In this document: positions 28,001 through 36,621 of the stretch, one piece after another
Numbering within the stretch: the stretch's first letter is position 1
Layout of the letters: each line of letters opens with the position of its first letter
Assembly (NCBI RefSeq): GCF_009856605.1
Contig: NZ_CP047242.1
Location: 1,672,001-1,736,000, forward strand
DNA length: 64,000 nucleotides
Direction of reading: 5' to 3'
From: Trichormus variabilis 0441
GTDB taxonomy: Bacteria; Cyanobacteriota; Cyanobacteriia; Cyanobacteriales; Nostocaceae
Program-made: the position numbers and the translations under genes
Notes under the pieces: generated by a model
Database searches by the model: none
The model's input: the letters and a program-made list of their open reading frames with translations, nothing else
Told to the model about the DNA's origin: nothing

Positions 28001-29261
28001 CATTGAAGATATCACTCAACAAAAGCAATTAGAAGCAGAACGGACTCAATTACTCGCTCAAGAGCATTCAGCCCGTGAGGCAGCAGAGACAGCCAACCGC
28101 GCCAAAGATGAGTTTTTATCAATTCTCTCCCATGAGTTGCGAAATCCCCTCAATACCATACTTGGTTGGGCTAGTTTGCTCAGCACCCACCAGTTGGAAG
28201 CAGATACAGTTAACCAAGGGTTAGAGGCTATTGAGCGCAGCGCTCAAGCTCAAGCCCACCTCATCAGTGATTTGTTAGATGTTTCCCGCATTAGCTCTGG
28301 TAGACTGCGGATGGATGCCCAGCCAATTGAACTGATACCAATAATTGAAGCAGCGATCGCCGTCGTCCGTCTAGCAGCAGAAGCTAAAAACATTCACATT
28401 GAAACCCAGTTAGACCCCACACAAAAAACCATAGTAGGTGATCCAATTCGCTTACAGCAGGTGATTTGGAATTTACTTTCTAACGCCATCAAGTTCACCC
28501 CAGTCAGAGGCAGAATTGATATCACACTAGAGTACACTGACTTCCACGCGCAAATTCAAATCAGTGATACTGGTCAAGGTATCAGCCCTGACTTTCTCCC
28601 CTTTATTTTTGAACGCTTCCGCCAAGCTGATGGCAGCAGAACCCGCTCCAACACTGGCTTAGGATTAGGGCTTTCCATTGTCCGCCACTTAGTAGAACTC
28701 CACGGCGGTACAGTGGCAGCGCAAAGCCCAGGTGAAGGGCTAGGAGCAACCTTTACAATTCGCCTACCCCTACAAACTACCGAAGGCGGGACATCTGTAC
28801 TTAACACCAGCGATTCCTTAGCTTCCACAAACAAAACCGAATTATCAACCGAAAACATTGCCTCTCTCGCAGGGCTGCGGGTTCTTGTGGTCGATGACGA
28901 ACCAGATATACGTCTGTTATTCAAATTAGTACTGGAAGAATACGGTGTGGAAGTGGCAACAGTTGGTTCAGCCAGTGCCGCACTGTCAACCCTGACGGGA
29001 AACCCCAACGGCTATGACATCCTTCTATCTGACATCGGTTTACCGGGAGAAGACGGTTATGCACTGATTCGCAATGTCAGAGCGCTGAGTCCAGAACTTG
29101 GGGGTCAGATTCCCGCCGCCGCCCTGACAGCTTATGCTGGCTATGCAGAATATGCACAGGCTTTAGCAGCAGGTTTTCAAATGCACCTTGCTAAACCCGT
29201 CGAACCATATCAATTAGTGTCTTTAGTGGCTTCCTTGGCTGTAGGGGTTAGGGGGGTGTAG
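25062..29261 (+). CDS. CheB-CheR-PAS-histidine kinase-receiver hybrid signalling protein
   Basis: The protein has 1399 residues. The CheB methylesterase domain (27-205) has Ser34 (GMGASAGG), His61 and Asp151/153 (GGDGDGTRG). The CheR methyltransferase region (235-500) shows TVTNFFRDP, WVAGCSTGEEAYS and ISCRNVLIYL. A long coiled coil at 660-745 (NEEILSSNEELQSTNEELET) and two PAS-like domains (about 750-860 and 870-985) follow. The HisKA domain has phospho-acceptor His1024 (SHELRNPLN). The HATPase has N (SNAIKF), G1 (DTGQG) and G2 (GLGLGL). The C-terminal receiver has Asp1324. No membrane segment is seen, so it is cytosolic. Such fusions probably combine reversible methylation with phosphorelay outside chemotaxis; the input is unknown. 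Confidence 0.95.
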   Translation: MNSSPAKKSQSNTPDEEQQGNENELFPIVGMGASAGGLEAFTELLNNLPSDTGMGFVLIQHLVPDQKSLLSEILSQTTQMPVVEVQNGMVVAPNHVYVIPPNTMMTISQGTLYLSPRKKTRGQVMSIDTFFFSLAEDRGNKAIAVVLSGGDGDGTRGLEAIKAAGGITFAECQESARVSSMPNTAVASGSVDFILTPQAIAQELANISRHPYIKPTTPEKSTEVIPETGDALHTIFSLLKAATGVDFNYYKQTTLKRRIFRRMILYKLERLEDYVRYLQENLAEVKALYQDVLITVTNFFRDPEVFEALKTTVFPQIISREQTPDKPIRVWVAGCSTGEEAYSIAICLLEYLSNQSINTTIQIFATDINEVAIEKARIGIYKPSQVLDVSPARLQRFFVPVEGGYQISKPVRELCVFARQNLISEPPFSRLDLISCRNVLIYLGATVQKKLIPMFHYGLKSTGFLLLGTSETVGEFSDLFALVDRKHKIYSRKMAPARLGMDLLASHYPTEPAKPQPPVNEDGWNDLQMQKEADRIVLSQYAPVGVIIDNDLEIVQFRGQTSAYLQSPPGRPSFNLLKMAKAELRLELRTAIHQAKKRGIAVKKEGLLIKDNEQVKLIKFDVVPFKAPGRAERYFLVMFAEMPTAATSMLGVAGDETRQQKQTNNAQEINQLKQELASTKEYLQSIIEEQQATNQDLRAANEEILSSNEELQSTNEELETAKEEIQATNEELNTINDELQRRNIESTQVSNDLQNLLSSINIPILMLGGDLRIRRFTPTAERIYNLIPTDIGRPLSDINHNLNISDLEQQIQEVIGTLTFKVQEVQDNEGHWYDLRIRPYRTMDNKIDGAVVVLVDIDALKRSAEQLRASRDYAEAIVDTMRESLVVLDLNLRVVRANRSFYETFQIQPTETEQRLIFDIGNGRWNIPQLRSLLEEIPPNITPFQDIEVGHNFEQLGYKTLRLNARKMPQIDDTQLILLLIEDITQQKQLEAERTQLLAQEHSAREAAETANRAKDEFLSILSHELRNPLNTILGWASLLSTHQLEADTVNQGLEAIERSAQAQAHLISDLLDVSRISSGRLRMDAQPIELIPIIEAAIAVVRLAAEAKNIHIETQLDPTQKTIVGDPIRLQQVIWNLLSNAIKFTPVRGRIDITLEYTDFHAQIQISDTGQGISPDFLPFIFERFRQADGSRTRSNTGLGLGLSIVRHLVELHGGTVAAQSPGEGLGATFTIRLPLQTTEGGTSVLNTSDSLASTNKTELSTENIASLAGLRVLVVDDEPDIRLLFKLVLEEYGVEVATVGSASAALSTLTGNPNGYDILLSDIGLPGEDGYALIRNVRALSPELGGQIPAAALTAYAGYAEYAQALAAGFQMHLAKPVEPYQLVSLVASLAVGVRGV

Positions 29262-29307
29262 GGGTGTAAGGGTATAAGGGGGTAGGGAAGCTGGCAAAAA
29301 TCCTAAC

Positions 29308-30270
29308 TCAGCACTTTTCTAAGTAAACAATACAAGCAATTAACCACAATAAACCTGCTGCATAACCAGCTAACACGTCCGTAGGCCAATGTACACCTAA
29401 ATAAAGCCGGCTAAAACCTATTGCCAAAATTAAAGCAGCCGTTGAGGCGAAAATCTGATTGCGCCATTGAGGAAATTCTTTGGCTAACACATAGCCGATA
29501 TAACCATAAACGGCGGTAGAAACCATTGCATGACCACTAGGAAAACTATAGTGGATCGCATTCACTAGATAATCCCACAAGGCGGGACGCGCCCTGCCAA
29601 AAAGCTCTTTTAACAGAAAATTTAGACCTATTGCACCTACTGTAGCTATACCCAAGCCTGTTGCTTCTCGACGGCGATTGTAGCGCCAGAGATAGGAACC
29701 TAACCCGGAGGAAATTAATAAAAAGGGTAATGGCTCACCGAGAAATGTGATAGACTGCATGGTCAGATCAAGTAGGGGATTGTGCAGCCTCTGAAGCTCT
29801 AGCAAAATCCTTTCATCTAGACCATATTTAAATAGCAGTCCAGCGCTAAAAGCAAAGGTAGTGGCTGTAGCTGCTCCGAGAATAACTTGAGTGTTAAGAT
29901 TCTCTAATTGCGGCGGTATGATGCTCTGTGTGGACGAATCTGCAATTGGGCTGAGATTAACCGAGACGCTTCTATAATCCAAAACAATATCTTGTAGGAG
30001 AGAGGCAATACCTTCTGGGCTAAAATTTGGATCGAAAATTACCAACACATTACCCGTGAGATGATTAGCACTCACTTGGGTAATGATATCTATCCTTAAT
30101 AAGCGTAATTCGATATATCTTTTAAGCTCTTGGGAACCATGCAACCCCTTCACCTTAAATCTTGCTCTACCCTTAACAGCAGTATGTACTGCTCGAACCA
30201 AAGAGTAATCATGAGATAGATGACGATAATCATCTTTAGTTTGAGATTTCAGCGATTCCTGTAATAACAT
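29308..30270 (-). CDS. PAP2-family membrane phosphatase with N-terminal HMA-like domain
   Basis: The protein has 320 residues. Residues 25-105 look like an HMA-type ferredoxin-like fold without the CxxC metal site (VKGRARFKVKGLHGSQELKR). About five membrane segments follow, carrying the PAP2 motifs KELFGRARP (221-229), PSGH (244-247) and SRLYLGVHWPTD (287-298). PAP2 enzymes remove phosphate from lipid phosphates such as undecaprenyl pyrophosphate or phosphatidate at the membrane surface. The fusion of an HMA-like domain is unusual. The gene converges on the hybrid kinase gene. Confidence 0.88.
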   Translation of the reverse strand: MLLQESLKSQTKDDYRHLSHDYSLVRAVHTAVKGRARFKVKGLHGSQELKRYIELRLLRIDIITQVSANHLTGNVLVIFDPNFSPEGIASLLQDIVLDYRSVSVNLSPIADSSTQSIIPPQLENLNTQVILGAATATTFAFSAGLLFKYGLDERILLELQRLHNPLLDLTMQSITFLGEPLPFLLISSGLGSYLWRYNRRREATGLGIATVGAIGLNFLLKELFGRARPALWDYLVNAIHYSFPSGHAMVSTAVYGYIGYVLAKEFPQWRNQIFASTAALILAIGFSRLYLGVHWPTDVLAGYAAGLLWLIACIVYLEKC

Positions 30271-30608
30271 TCTGCCAGAGGACTCAAAACTATATTTTTG
30301 TCTCCTAATTCTAGCGACATTAACAATTCAAAATTCAAAAATAGGAAATAAGTGTAGGGCTGACCTAACAAACCCTACTGGACTGAAACAGGTTGCAAGA
30401 ATTGGTGAAACATCCGGGATGAGATTGGAAAAAATTAAACCCATATAAAGCCCAGTGGGCAAGTTCAGCAGATGGACAGCCTTGGGTTTTTGCCGCACTT
30501 GTAGGTAGACACTTTTAATTGCTAAATTTGGGAAATCTACCAAAGAGCGTTATTTTTGAAAAATATACTCAGTTAAAATCTTCAAAATAAAAAGGTCAGT
30601 TAGCATCA
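30271..30608. promoter_or_regulatory. Divergent promoter spacer of the PAP2 and aminopeptidase genes
   Basis: This 338-bp spacer must hold both promoters. I see no palindromic repeat, RNA or convincing ORF in it; a 71-codon minus-strand frame lacks a ribosome-binding site. Confidence 0.4.
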
Positions 30609-33206
30609 ATGCCACACTCTTATTCTTTTGACCAAGATAGTAACGGACATAAATCATTTGAACTACCCGGAGCTAGGCCACACTATAACCCCGATCGCCC
30701 CGGACAAGTAGAGCATATTTTCCTAGATTTGAACTTAGATATTCCTCGGCAAAGTTACGAAGGTAGTTGCAGTATTCGTTTATTGCCTATCCGCAACGGT
30801 ATAGATCGCTTAACTTTGGATGCGGTTAACTTGCAAATTCGATCTGTACAGGTGGATGAGGTAGGGCAGAACTTTGATTATGATGGCGAACAGTTGGTAA
30901 TTCAACTATCCCAACCAACCGAGATTGGCAAACGGATATTAATTGCGATCGCCTATGCTGTGGAAAAACCCCAGCGCGGTATCTACTTCATTCAACCAGA
31001 TTCACACTACCCAAATAAAACCGTTCAAGTTTGGACTCAAGGCGAAGATGAGGACTCCCGCTTCTGGTTTCCTTGTTTCGACTACCCAGGACAACTTTCT
31101 ACTTCAGAAATTCGGGTGCGCGTTCCTAAATCTCTCATGGCGATTTCTAATGGTGAACTGATTGACACTCAAGAAGACGGCAAGCATAAAATCTATCACT
31201 GGTCACAACAACAGATTCATCCTACCTACTTGATGACCCTCGCCGTTGCCGACTTTGCAGAAATCCGGGATGAATGGCGCGGTAAACCAGTCACCTACTA
31301 TGTAGAAAAGGGACGAGAGGCAGATGCTAAACGCAGCATGGGCAAAACTCCGAGAATGATTGAGTTTTTGAGTGAAAAGTATGGTTACGCCTATGCTTTC
31401 CCCAAATATGCCCAAGTTTGCGTCAGCGACTTTATCTTTGGGGGTATGGAAAATACTTCCACCACCTTATTAACAGATCGATGTTTGCTAGATGAACGCG
31501 CCGCTTTAGATAATCGCAACACTGAAAGTTTGGTGGTTCACGAACTAGCACACCAATGGTTTGGTGATTTGCTGGTGATTAAACATTGGTCTCATGCTTG
31601 GATTAAGGAAGGTATGGCTTCCTACTCTGAAGTGATGTGGACTGAACAGGAATATAGCGCTGAAGAAGCCGCATATTACCGACTATTAGAAGCCCGGAGT
31701 TACTTGAGTGAAGATAGCGGGCGCTACCGCCGACCGATGGTAACGCACGTTTATCGAGAAGCCATTGAACTTTATGACCGCCACACCTATGAAAAAGGGT
31801 CTTGTGTTTATCACATGATTCGGGCGGAATTGGGAGAGGACTTATTTTGGCAGGCAATGCAAACCTTTGTCCAGGATAATGCTCACAAAACTGTAGAGAC
31901 AATAGATTTACTCCGGGCAATTGAAAAAGCCACTGGACGCAATCTAGCTTTCCTGTTTGACCAATACGTTTATCGTGGTGGTCATCCTGATTTTAAAGTG
32001 GCTTATTCTTGGGACGGGGAAGCGAAGTTAGCCAAAGTGACAGTCACCCAAACCCAAGTCCCCGCAGATAAGGATAAAGATGTATTTGACCTGAGAATCC
32101 CCATTGGTTTTGGCTATAACCAAACAGCAGCAGCAAAACTGCAAACTTTCACGGTGCGGGTACATGAACGGGAACAAAGTTTTTACTTCCCACTCACAGA
32201 TAAGCCAGATTTCATCAGCTTTGACGTGGGAAATCACTGGCTGAAAACCGTGTCTTTAGAATATCCCATCCCAGAGTTAAAAGCACAGTTGGCATCTGAC
32301 CCTGACCCAATTTCACGCATATATGCGGCGGCGGCTTTGGCGAAAAAAGGCGGATTAGAAGCGACTAAAGCCTTAGCAGCATCTCTGAAAAATGAACCAT
32401 TTTGGGGTGTACGGGTGGAAGTGGCGAAACAGTTGGCAGAAATTAAGCTAGACCAAGCTTTTGATGGATTAGTTGAGGGTTTGGCAGATAAAAGTGCTTA
32501 TGTGCGGCGGGCAGTGGTGCAAGCACTAGCAAAAATCAAAACTCGCCCTAGTTATAAGGCTGTCAAAGGTGTAGTCAAAGATGGTGATGCTAGTTACTAC
32601 GTAGAGTCGTCAGCTTGTCTGGCTTTAGGTGCGATCGCCGCCATTAATTTTGATGATAAATCCAAAGAAGAAAAGGCTATCAAGCTTTTGCAATCGGTTT
32701 TAGAAGAAAGGGCTGGTTGGAATGAAGTAGTCCGCAGTGGGGCGATCGGCGGTTTAGCTGAACTCAAAACCTCAGAAGCCGCATTAGATTTGATCCTTGA
32801 ATACACCAAACTCGGTGTACCCCAACCATTACGCCTGGCAGCAATTCGGGCATTAGGCAAAATTTCCCCTGGTCAAACTCCAGTGAATTTAGAACGGATT
32901 ATTGCCAGGCTAGGGGAACTGTCCAAAGAACACTTCTTTTTAACTCTGATGTCAGTTGTTGCTGCATTAGGGCAAATGGAGACACCAAAGGCGATGGGAG
33001 TATTGCGATCGCTTGCTGACCAAACAGCCGATGGCCGTGTGCGCCGTTTCGCCGAAGAAGAACTGGCTAATGTGCAGAAAAACATCGGTACAGACAACGC
33101 TTTACGAAAATTACGGGAGGAACTTGACCAACTCAAACAACAAAACCAAGAACTCAAAAGCCGTCTAGAAAATTTAGAGGCTAAATCCCAGACTGTTAAA
33201 CAGTAA
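30609..33206 (+). CDS. M1-family aminopeptidase with C-terminal HEAT-like repeats
   Basis: The protein has 865 residues. The M1 core shows the GGMEN exopeptidase motif (278-282) and the zinc site His311-Glu312-x-x-His315 with Glu334 18 residues on (WIKEGMAS). From about residue 560, alpha-helical repeats of HEAT type follow (DPISRIYAAAALAKKGGLEA, SAYVRRAVVQALAKI). A short C-terminal coiled coil (about 835-860) ends the protein. It trims N-terminal residues from peptides. In other M1 enzymes the C-terminal domain is also helical, but explicit HEAT repeats with a coiled coil suggest a docking role. No signal peptide is seen. Confidence 0.93.
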   Translation: MPHSYSFDQDSNGHKSFELPGARPHYNPDRPGQVEHIFLDLNLDIPRQSYEGSCSIRLLPIRNGIDRLTLDAVNLQIRSVQVDEVGQNFDYDGEQLVIQLSQPTEIGKRILIAIAYAVEKPQRGIYFIQPDSHYPNKTVQVWTQGEDEDSRFWFPCFDYPGQLSTSEIRVRVPKSLMAISNGELIDTQEDGKHKIYHWSQQQIHPTYLMTLAVADFAEIRDEWRGKPVTYYVEKGREADAKRSMGKTPRMIEFLSEKYGYAYAFPKYAQVCVSDFIFGGMENTSTTLLTDRCLLDERAALDNRNTESLVVHELAHQWFGDLLVIKHWSHAWIKEGMASYSEVMWTEQEYSAEEAAYYRLLEARSYLSEDSGRYRRPMVTHVYREAIELYDRHTYEKGSCVYHMIRAELGEDLFWQAMQTFVQDNAHKTVETIDLLRAIEKATGRNLAFLFDQYVYRGGHPDFKVAYSWDGEAKLAKVTVTQTQVPADKDKDVFDLRIPIGFGYNQTAAAKLQTFTVRVHEREQSFYFPLTDKPDFISFDVGNHWLKTVSLEYPIPELKAQLASDPDPISRIYAAAALAKKGGLEATKALAASLKNEPFWGVRVEVAKQLAEIKLDQAFDGLVEGLADKSAYVRRAVVQALAKIKTRPSYKAVKGVVKDGDASYYVESSACLALGAIAAINFDDKSKEEKAIKLLQSVLEERAGWNEVVRSGAIGGLAELKTSEAALDLILEYTKLGVPQPLRLAAIRALGKISPGQTPVNLERIIARLGELSKEHFFLTLMSVVAALGQMETPKAMGVLRSLADQTADGRVRRFAEEELANVQKNIGTDNALRKLREELDQLKQQNQELKSRLENLEAKSQTVKQ

Positions 33207-33249
33207 TCAGATGTCTTTGGTTTAAATTGAACATTTTTTCGTGTTGGCT

Positions 33250-33283
33250 GTTGACAGTTGACAGTTAACCATCAACTGTCAAC
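33250..33283. terminator. Perfect inverted heptamer repeat between convergent genes
   Basis: GTTGACAGTTGA (33250-33261) pairs perfectly with TCAACTGTCAAC (33272-33283). The arms are made of the TGACAGT heptamer-type repeat. The structure sits 44 bp after the aminopeptidase stop and 26 bp from the end of the convergent gene, so it could serve as a bidirectional 3'-end structure; there is no T-tract. Confidence 0.5.
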
Positions 33284-33308
33284 AAACCATAAAAGGGTAA
33301 TAGCTTAT

Positions 33309-34400
33309 CTAGCTTGGTAATGGTGGTGCTAGAGGTGCGCGTCTTGTAGCACCACCTCCACCTATGCTAGTCGGGCTATTGTTATCCACGATGTAAACTG
33401 CCTGATATAGCTTCATGATGTCGTTGTAAAAAGTGCCAGATGAAGCCTCGAAACTGTAACCATATTTTGTTTTAAACTCTTCTGGAACTCCTTTTTCTAC
33501 TGCTATATAATGACCGTCCCATCCAGCATCATCAACAACATAAGCACCGTAATTTTGTAATGCACGAAAAAGCTTCTTGCCAACTGGAGTTTGTAATTGC
33601 AGACTAGATTCGGTGACAGATGGCGGAATTGCTAGTAAGGTTCCTTGTACAAGTGCAGGGTTTTTCCCACCATAATTAGTGGCGGCGGCGTTGTCAGCTC
33701 GGTCTGCTGGCCAGCGATACCCAGGAAGACTACTGGAATAATAGAAGTATTTTTTCCCCCAAAGGACAAACTTGATAGCATGGCGAATTGGTTGATCATT
33801 AGTCAGTTCGCCTCTACGAATTGAACCGCCAATAGAAGAAAGTCCAGATCCAAAATGCGCTCCACCTATGCCTTGACCAGATAAACTCAAATCAGGGTAA
33901 TAGCGCCAACCGTAAATTGGCCCACTCTTTTGACAACGAGCTAACGGCTCAAGCTGTACTAAGGTTTTACCATCTGGCATCAAAAAAGCGGAGGCATTGT
34001 TCGGCGTACTATAGGGAGTTAAGGTAGCGTCGGGAATGATTAAACTATTGGGAACAGGTAGAGATATGTTCATATAATTCGTACCAGCACACCTTTTAGT
34101 CCAGCTACCAGGAGAATAGACTGGGCGTAAAGGATCACTAGCTTTTAACTTGTAAAAATACTCTCGATCTGGTCCAAACCAACCAGCCTTTTGAATATTT
34201 GCTGGTATATATTTAGCGTCTGAGCCTATGGGCATATTCCAAATTGATGTGGTGGAAAATGGCCATAGCCAAGGATCTCTTGTAACTGTTTGACTATTAG
34301 TAGCTGACGTTGTAGAGAAAATAGTCAATCCAATACTTATTATTACCGCAAATATACGTAATTGACGCTTGCGGTATTTCCAGAAGGAAAACAATTTCAT
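33309..34400 (-). CDS. Secreted protein of unknown function
   Basis: The protein has 363 residues. A signal peptide or N-terminal anchor (IFAVIISIGLTIFSTTSATN) follows a basic start (MKLFSFWKYRKRQ). The mature part is rich in aromatic residues, Gly and Pro (DPWLWPFSTTSIWNMPIGSD, GIGGAHFGSGLSSIGGSIRR, NYGAYVVDDAGWDGHYIAVE), a composition common in secreted carbohydrate- or wall-interacting proteins. The sequence recalls a group of secreted bacterial proteins of unknown function with the SIWNMPIGSD signature. I assign no activity. The C-terminus is a short Pro/Gly-rich tail. Confidence 0.75.
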   Translation of the reverse strand: MKLFSFWKYRKRQLRIFAVIISIGLTIFSTTSATNSQTVTRDPWLWPFSTTSIWNMPIGSDAKYIPANIQKAGWFGPDREYFYKLKASDPLRPVYSPGSWTKRCAGTNYMNISLPVPNSLIIPDATLTPYSTPNNASAFLMPDGKTLVQLEPLARCQKSGPIYGWRYYPDLSLSGQGIGGAHFGSGLSSIGGSIRRGELTNDQPIRHAIKFVLWGKKYFYYSSSLPGYRWPADRADNAAATNYGGKNPALVQGTLLAIPPSVTESSLQLQTPVGKKLFRALQNYGAYVVDDAGWDGHYIAVEKGVPEEFKTKYGYSFEASSGTFYNDIMKLYQAVYIVDNNSPTSIGGGGATRRAPLAPPLPS

Positions 34401-34786
34401 CAGAATCTAGCCTAGAGAAGTTGATTAAGGGAACTAAGCTATAACTTACGCACTAAGCCGCAAAATTCAGGTGATAGTCGTCCTTTGTGCCTGTTGAGCT
34501 AACACATTGCTATCTATATTTAGAAAACTAGAATCAGCGATTTATCTGCACACCCATGATGAAATTCTGCTGCGAAGTGCGTAAAAAATATAACTTGAAG
34601 ATAGTCTTCCCAGACTGAGATTGTAAATAACAGTGAAGAAGTTGTAGTTTTATAAAGTATAATTAATAAAAAGATAGAAATATCTGGGCAGTTCAATAAG
34701 CTAGCATAGCCGCGAACAAGCCCGAAAATCAAGATTAATAGTTTTTTTTCACAGAAAACTACCCTTACCTTCGACTAGCAAACAAC
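34401..34786. promoter_or_regulatory. Divergent spacer upstream of the secreted-protein and ABC1-kinase genes
   Basis: This AT-rich region separates two divergent genes and contains a T8 run at 34742-34749. No repeat, RNA gene or convincing ORF was seen. Confidence 0.35.
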
Positions 34787-36565
34787 TTGCGGGTCAACAC
34801 ACTAAAGGACACTGTAAATTTCCCAGAAGAAGAGGCAGACAAAGGCGTGGGTCAGTATCAACCTGGTCAGCTAAAGCGCTACAATCCCGATGCGATCGCT
34901 CGTTACTATCGTTTTCGTCCCTGGCTAGCATGGGGACGGCTATTCAAAATAACTTGGTCTTTTGCCATGTTTGTTTTGGGTTTGAAGTGGGATGAATGGC
35001 AAAATCAAGTAGAGCAGAACAAGGGAAAACGAGCTACCCAGTTGCGACAACTACTTACCCGTTTAGGTCCTACTTTTATTAAGGTTGGTCAGGCTCTCTC
35101 CACTAGACCAGACCTCATACGTAAGGATTTCCTAGAAGAACTCATCAAGCTGCAAGACCAATTGCCAGCTTTTGATAATGCGATCGCTTATCACATTATT
35201 GAATCTGAGTTAGATAGACCCATCTCAGAAGTATATAGCGAACTCTCCCCTGCTCCCATTGCCGCCGCTAGTTTGGGTCAAGTCTATCGGGGACGTTTAA
35301 TTAGTGGTGAGGAAGTCGCGGTCAAAGTACAGCGCCCTCATCTGCGTCCTACCCTCACCCTCGACCTTTATTTGATGCGTTGGGCTGCTAGTTGGTTAGC
35401 GCCTTGGCTACCACTCAACCTTGGTCATGACTTAACTTTGATTGTGGATGAGTTTGGTATCAAGTTATTTGAAGAAATCGATTACTTGAATGAAGGTCGC
35501 AACGCCGAAAAATTTGCTCACAACTTCCGTAATGATTCCCAAGTAAAAGTACCGAGTATCTATTGGCGCTTTACTACCAGTCGGGTTTTAACTTTAGAGT
35601 GGATTAATGGTTTCAAGCTCACAGATACTGAAAGTATTCGCAAAGCTGGTTTAGACCCAGAAGCGATTATCAGTATTGGTGTCACCTCAGGCTTGCAGCA
35701 GTTGTTGGAATATGGCTTTTTCCACGCAGATCCCCATCCAGGTAATTTATTTGCCATGCCTGACGGTCGTATGGCTTATATTGACTTTGGCATGATGGAT
35801 CAGTTGGAAGAAAAGAGTAAAGAAAGTTTGGTAGATGCACTAGTGCATCTAGTCAACAAAGACTATAGTGATTTAGCCTTAGATTTTGTCAATTTAGGCT
35901 TTCTGACTCCAGATACTAATATTGTTCCTATCATTCCGGCATTGGAAACAGTATTAGGAAATGCCATTGGTAAAAATGTCAGCGATTTTAACTTTAAAAC
36001 CATCACAGATCAGTTCTCGGAACTGATGTATGAGTATCCATTCCGAGTTCCTGCCAAGTTTGCTTTAATTATTCGCTCTCTCGTGACACAAGAAGGGATT
36101 GCTTTGAGCCTTAATCCCAATTTCAAAATTGTGGATGTGGGTTATCCTTACGTAGCCAGACGGTTACTAACTGGAGAATCACCCGAATTAAGAAGGCGGT
36201 TGCTGAATGTGCTATTCAAAGATGGTAGATTTCAGTGGCAACGCTTGGAGAATTTGATTGCGATCGCTCGCAGTGATAACAATTTTGATGTGTTACCCAC
36301 AGCCAGAATGGGTTTGCAATTTCTCTTGTCTGATGAAGGTCAATTTCTCCGCCGCCAGTTGGTGTTAGCACTTACAGAAGATGACCGCTTGCACACAGAA
36401 GAAGTTCAACGCCTGTGGTCTTTGGTGAAAGATGACCTCCAACCAAATCGCATATTAAATGTGGCGATCGGTTTGCTCACAGATTTATCTAGAGAAGGTG
36501 TTGCCGCTATTTTACCTAAGGCAACTTCTTTTGGATTTTTTGATGAAGCCCAATCAAAAAATTAA
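34787..36565 (+). CDS. ABC1/UbiB-family atypical protein kinase
   Basis: The frame opens at TTG 34787 (592 residues). A GTG at 34847, which would give a start at VGQYQPGQLKRYNPD, is an equally possible start because GAAGAAGAGG precedes it. The kinase-like core has the family KxGQ motif (IKVGQALSTRPD), the alanine-rich loop PIAAASLGQVYRG, VAVKVQRP, the catalytic-loop equivalent HADPHPGNLF and metal-binding YIDFGMMD. C-terminal hydrophobic helices may contact the membrane. UbiB/ABC1 kinases support isoprenoid-quinone metabolism; cyanobacteria have several, and which lipid this one serves is unknown. Confidence 0.92.
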   Translation: MRVNTLKDTVNFPEEEADKGVGQYQPGQLKRYNPDAIARYYRFRPWLAWGRLFKITWSFAMFVLGLKWDEWQNQVEQNKGKRATQLRQLLTRLGPTFIKVGQALSTRPDLIRKDFLEELIKLQDQLPAFDNAIAYHIIESELDRPISEVYSELSPAPIAAASLGQVYRGRLISGEEVAVKVQRPHLRPTLTLDLYLMRWAASWLAPWLPLNLGHDLTLIVDEFGIKLFEEIDYLNEGRNAEKFAHNFRNDSQVKVPSIYWRFTTSRVLTLEWINGFKLTDTESIRKAGLDPEAIISIGVTSGLQQLLEYGFFHADPHPGNLFAMPDGRMAYIDFGMMDQLEEKSKESLVDALVHLVNKDYSDLALDFVNLGFLTPDTNIVPIIPALETVLGNAIGKNVSDFNFKTITDQFSELMYEYPFRVPAKFALIIRSLVTQEGIALSLNPNFKIVDVGYPYVARRLLTGESPELRRRLLNVLFKDGRFQWQRLENLIAIARSDNNFDVLPTARMGLQFLLSDEGQFLRRQLVLALTEDDRLHTEEVQRLWSLVKDDLQPNRILNVAIGLLTDLSREGVAAILPKATSFGFFDEAQSKN

Positions 36566-36621
36566 AAATCTACTTTTCTGACATTTTTAAAAAATTTCAT
36601 TAATTCTCATTGGTAGTTTTC

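Noticed and set aside
28574..29008. 144-codon minus-strand ORF within the hybrid kinase gene
   Set aside because: It is a shadow of the strongly coding HATPase-receiver region on the plus strand.
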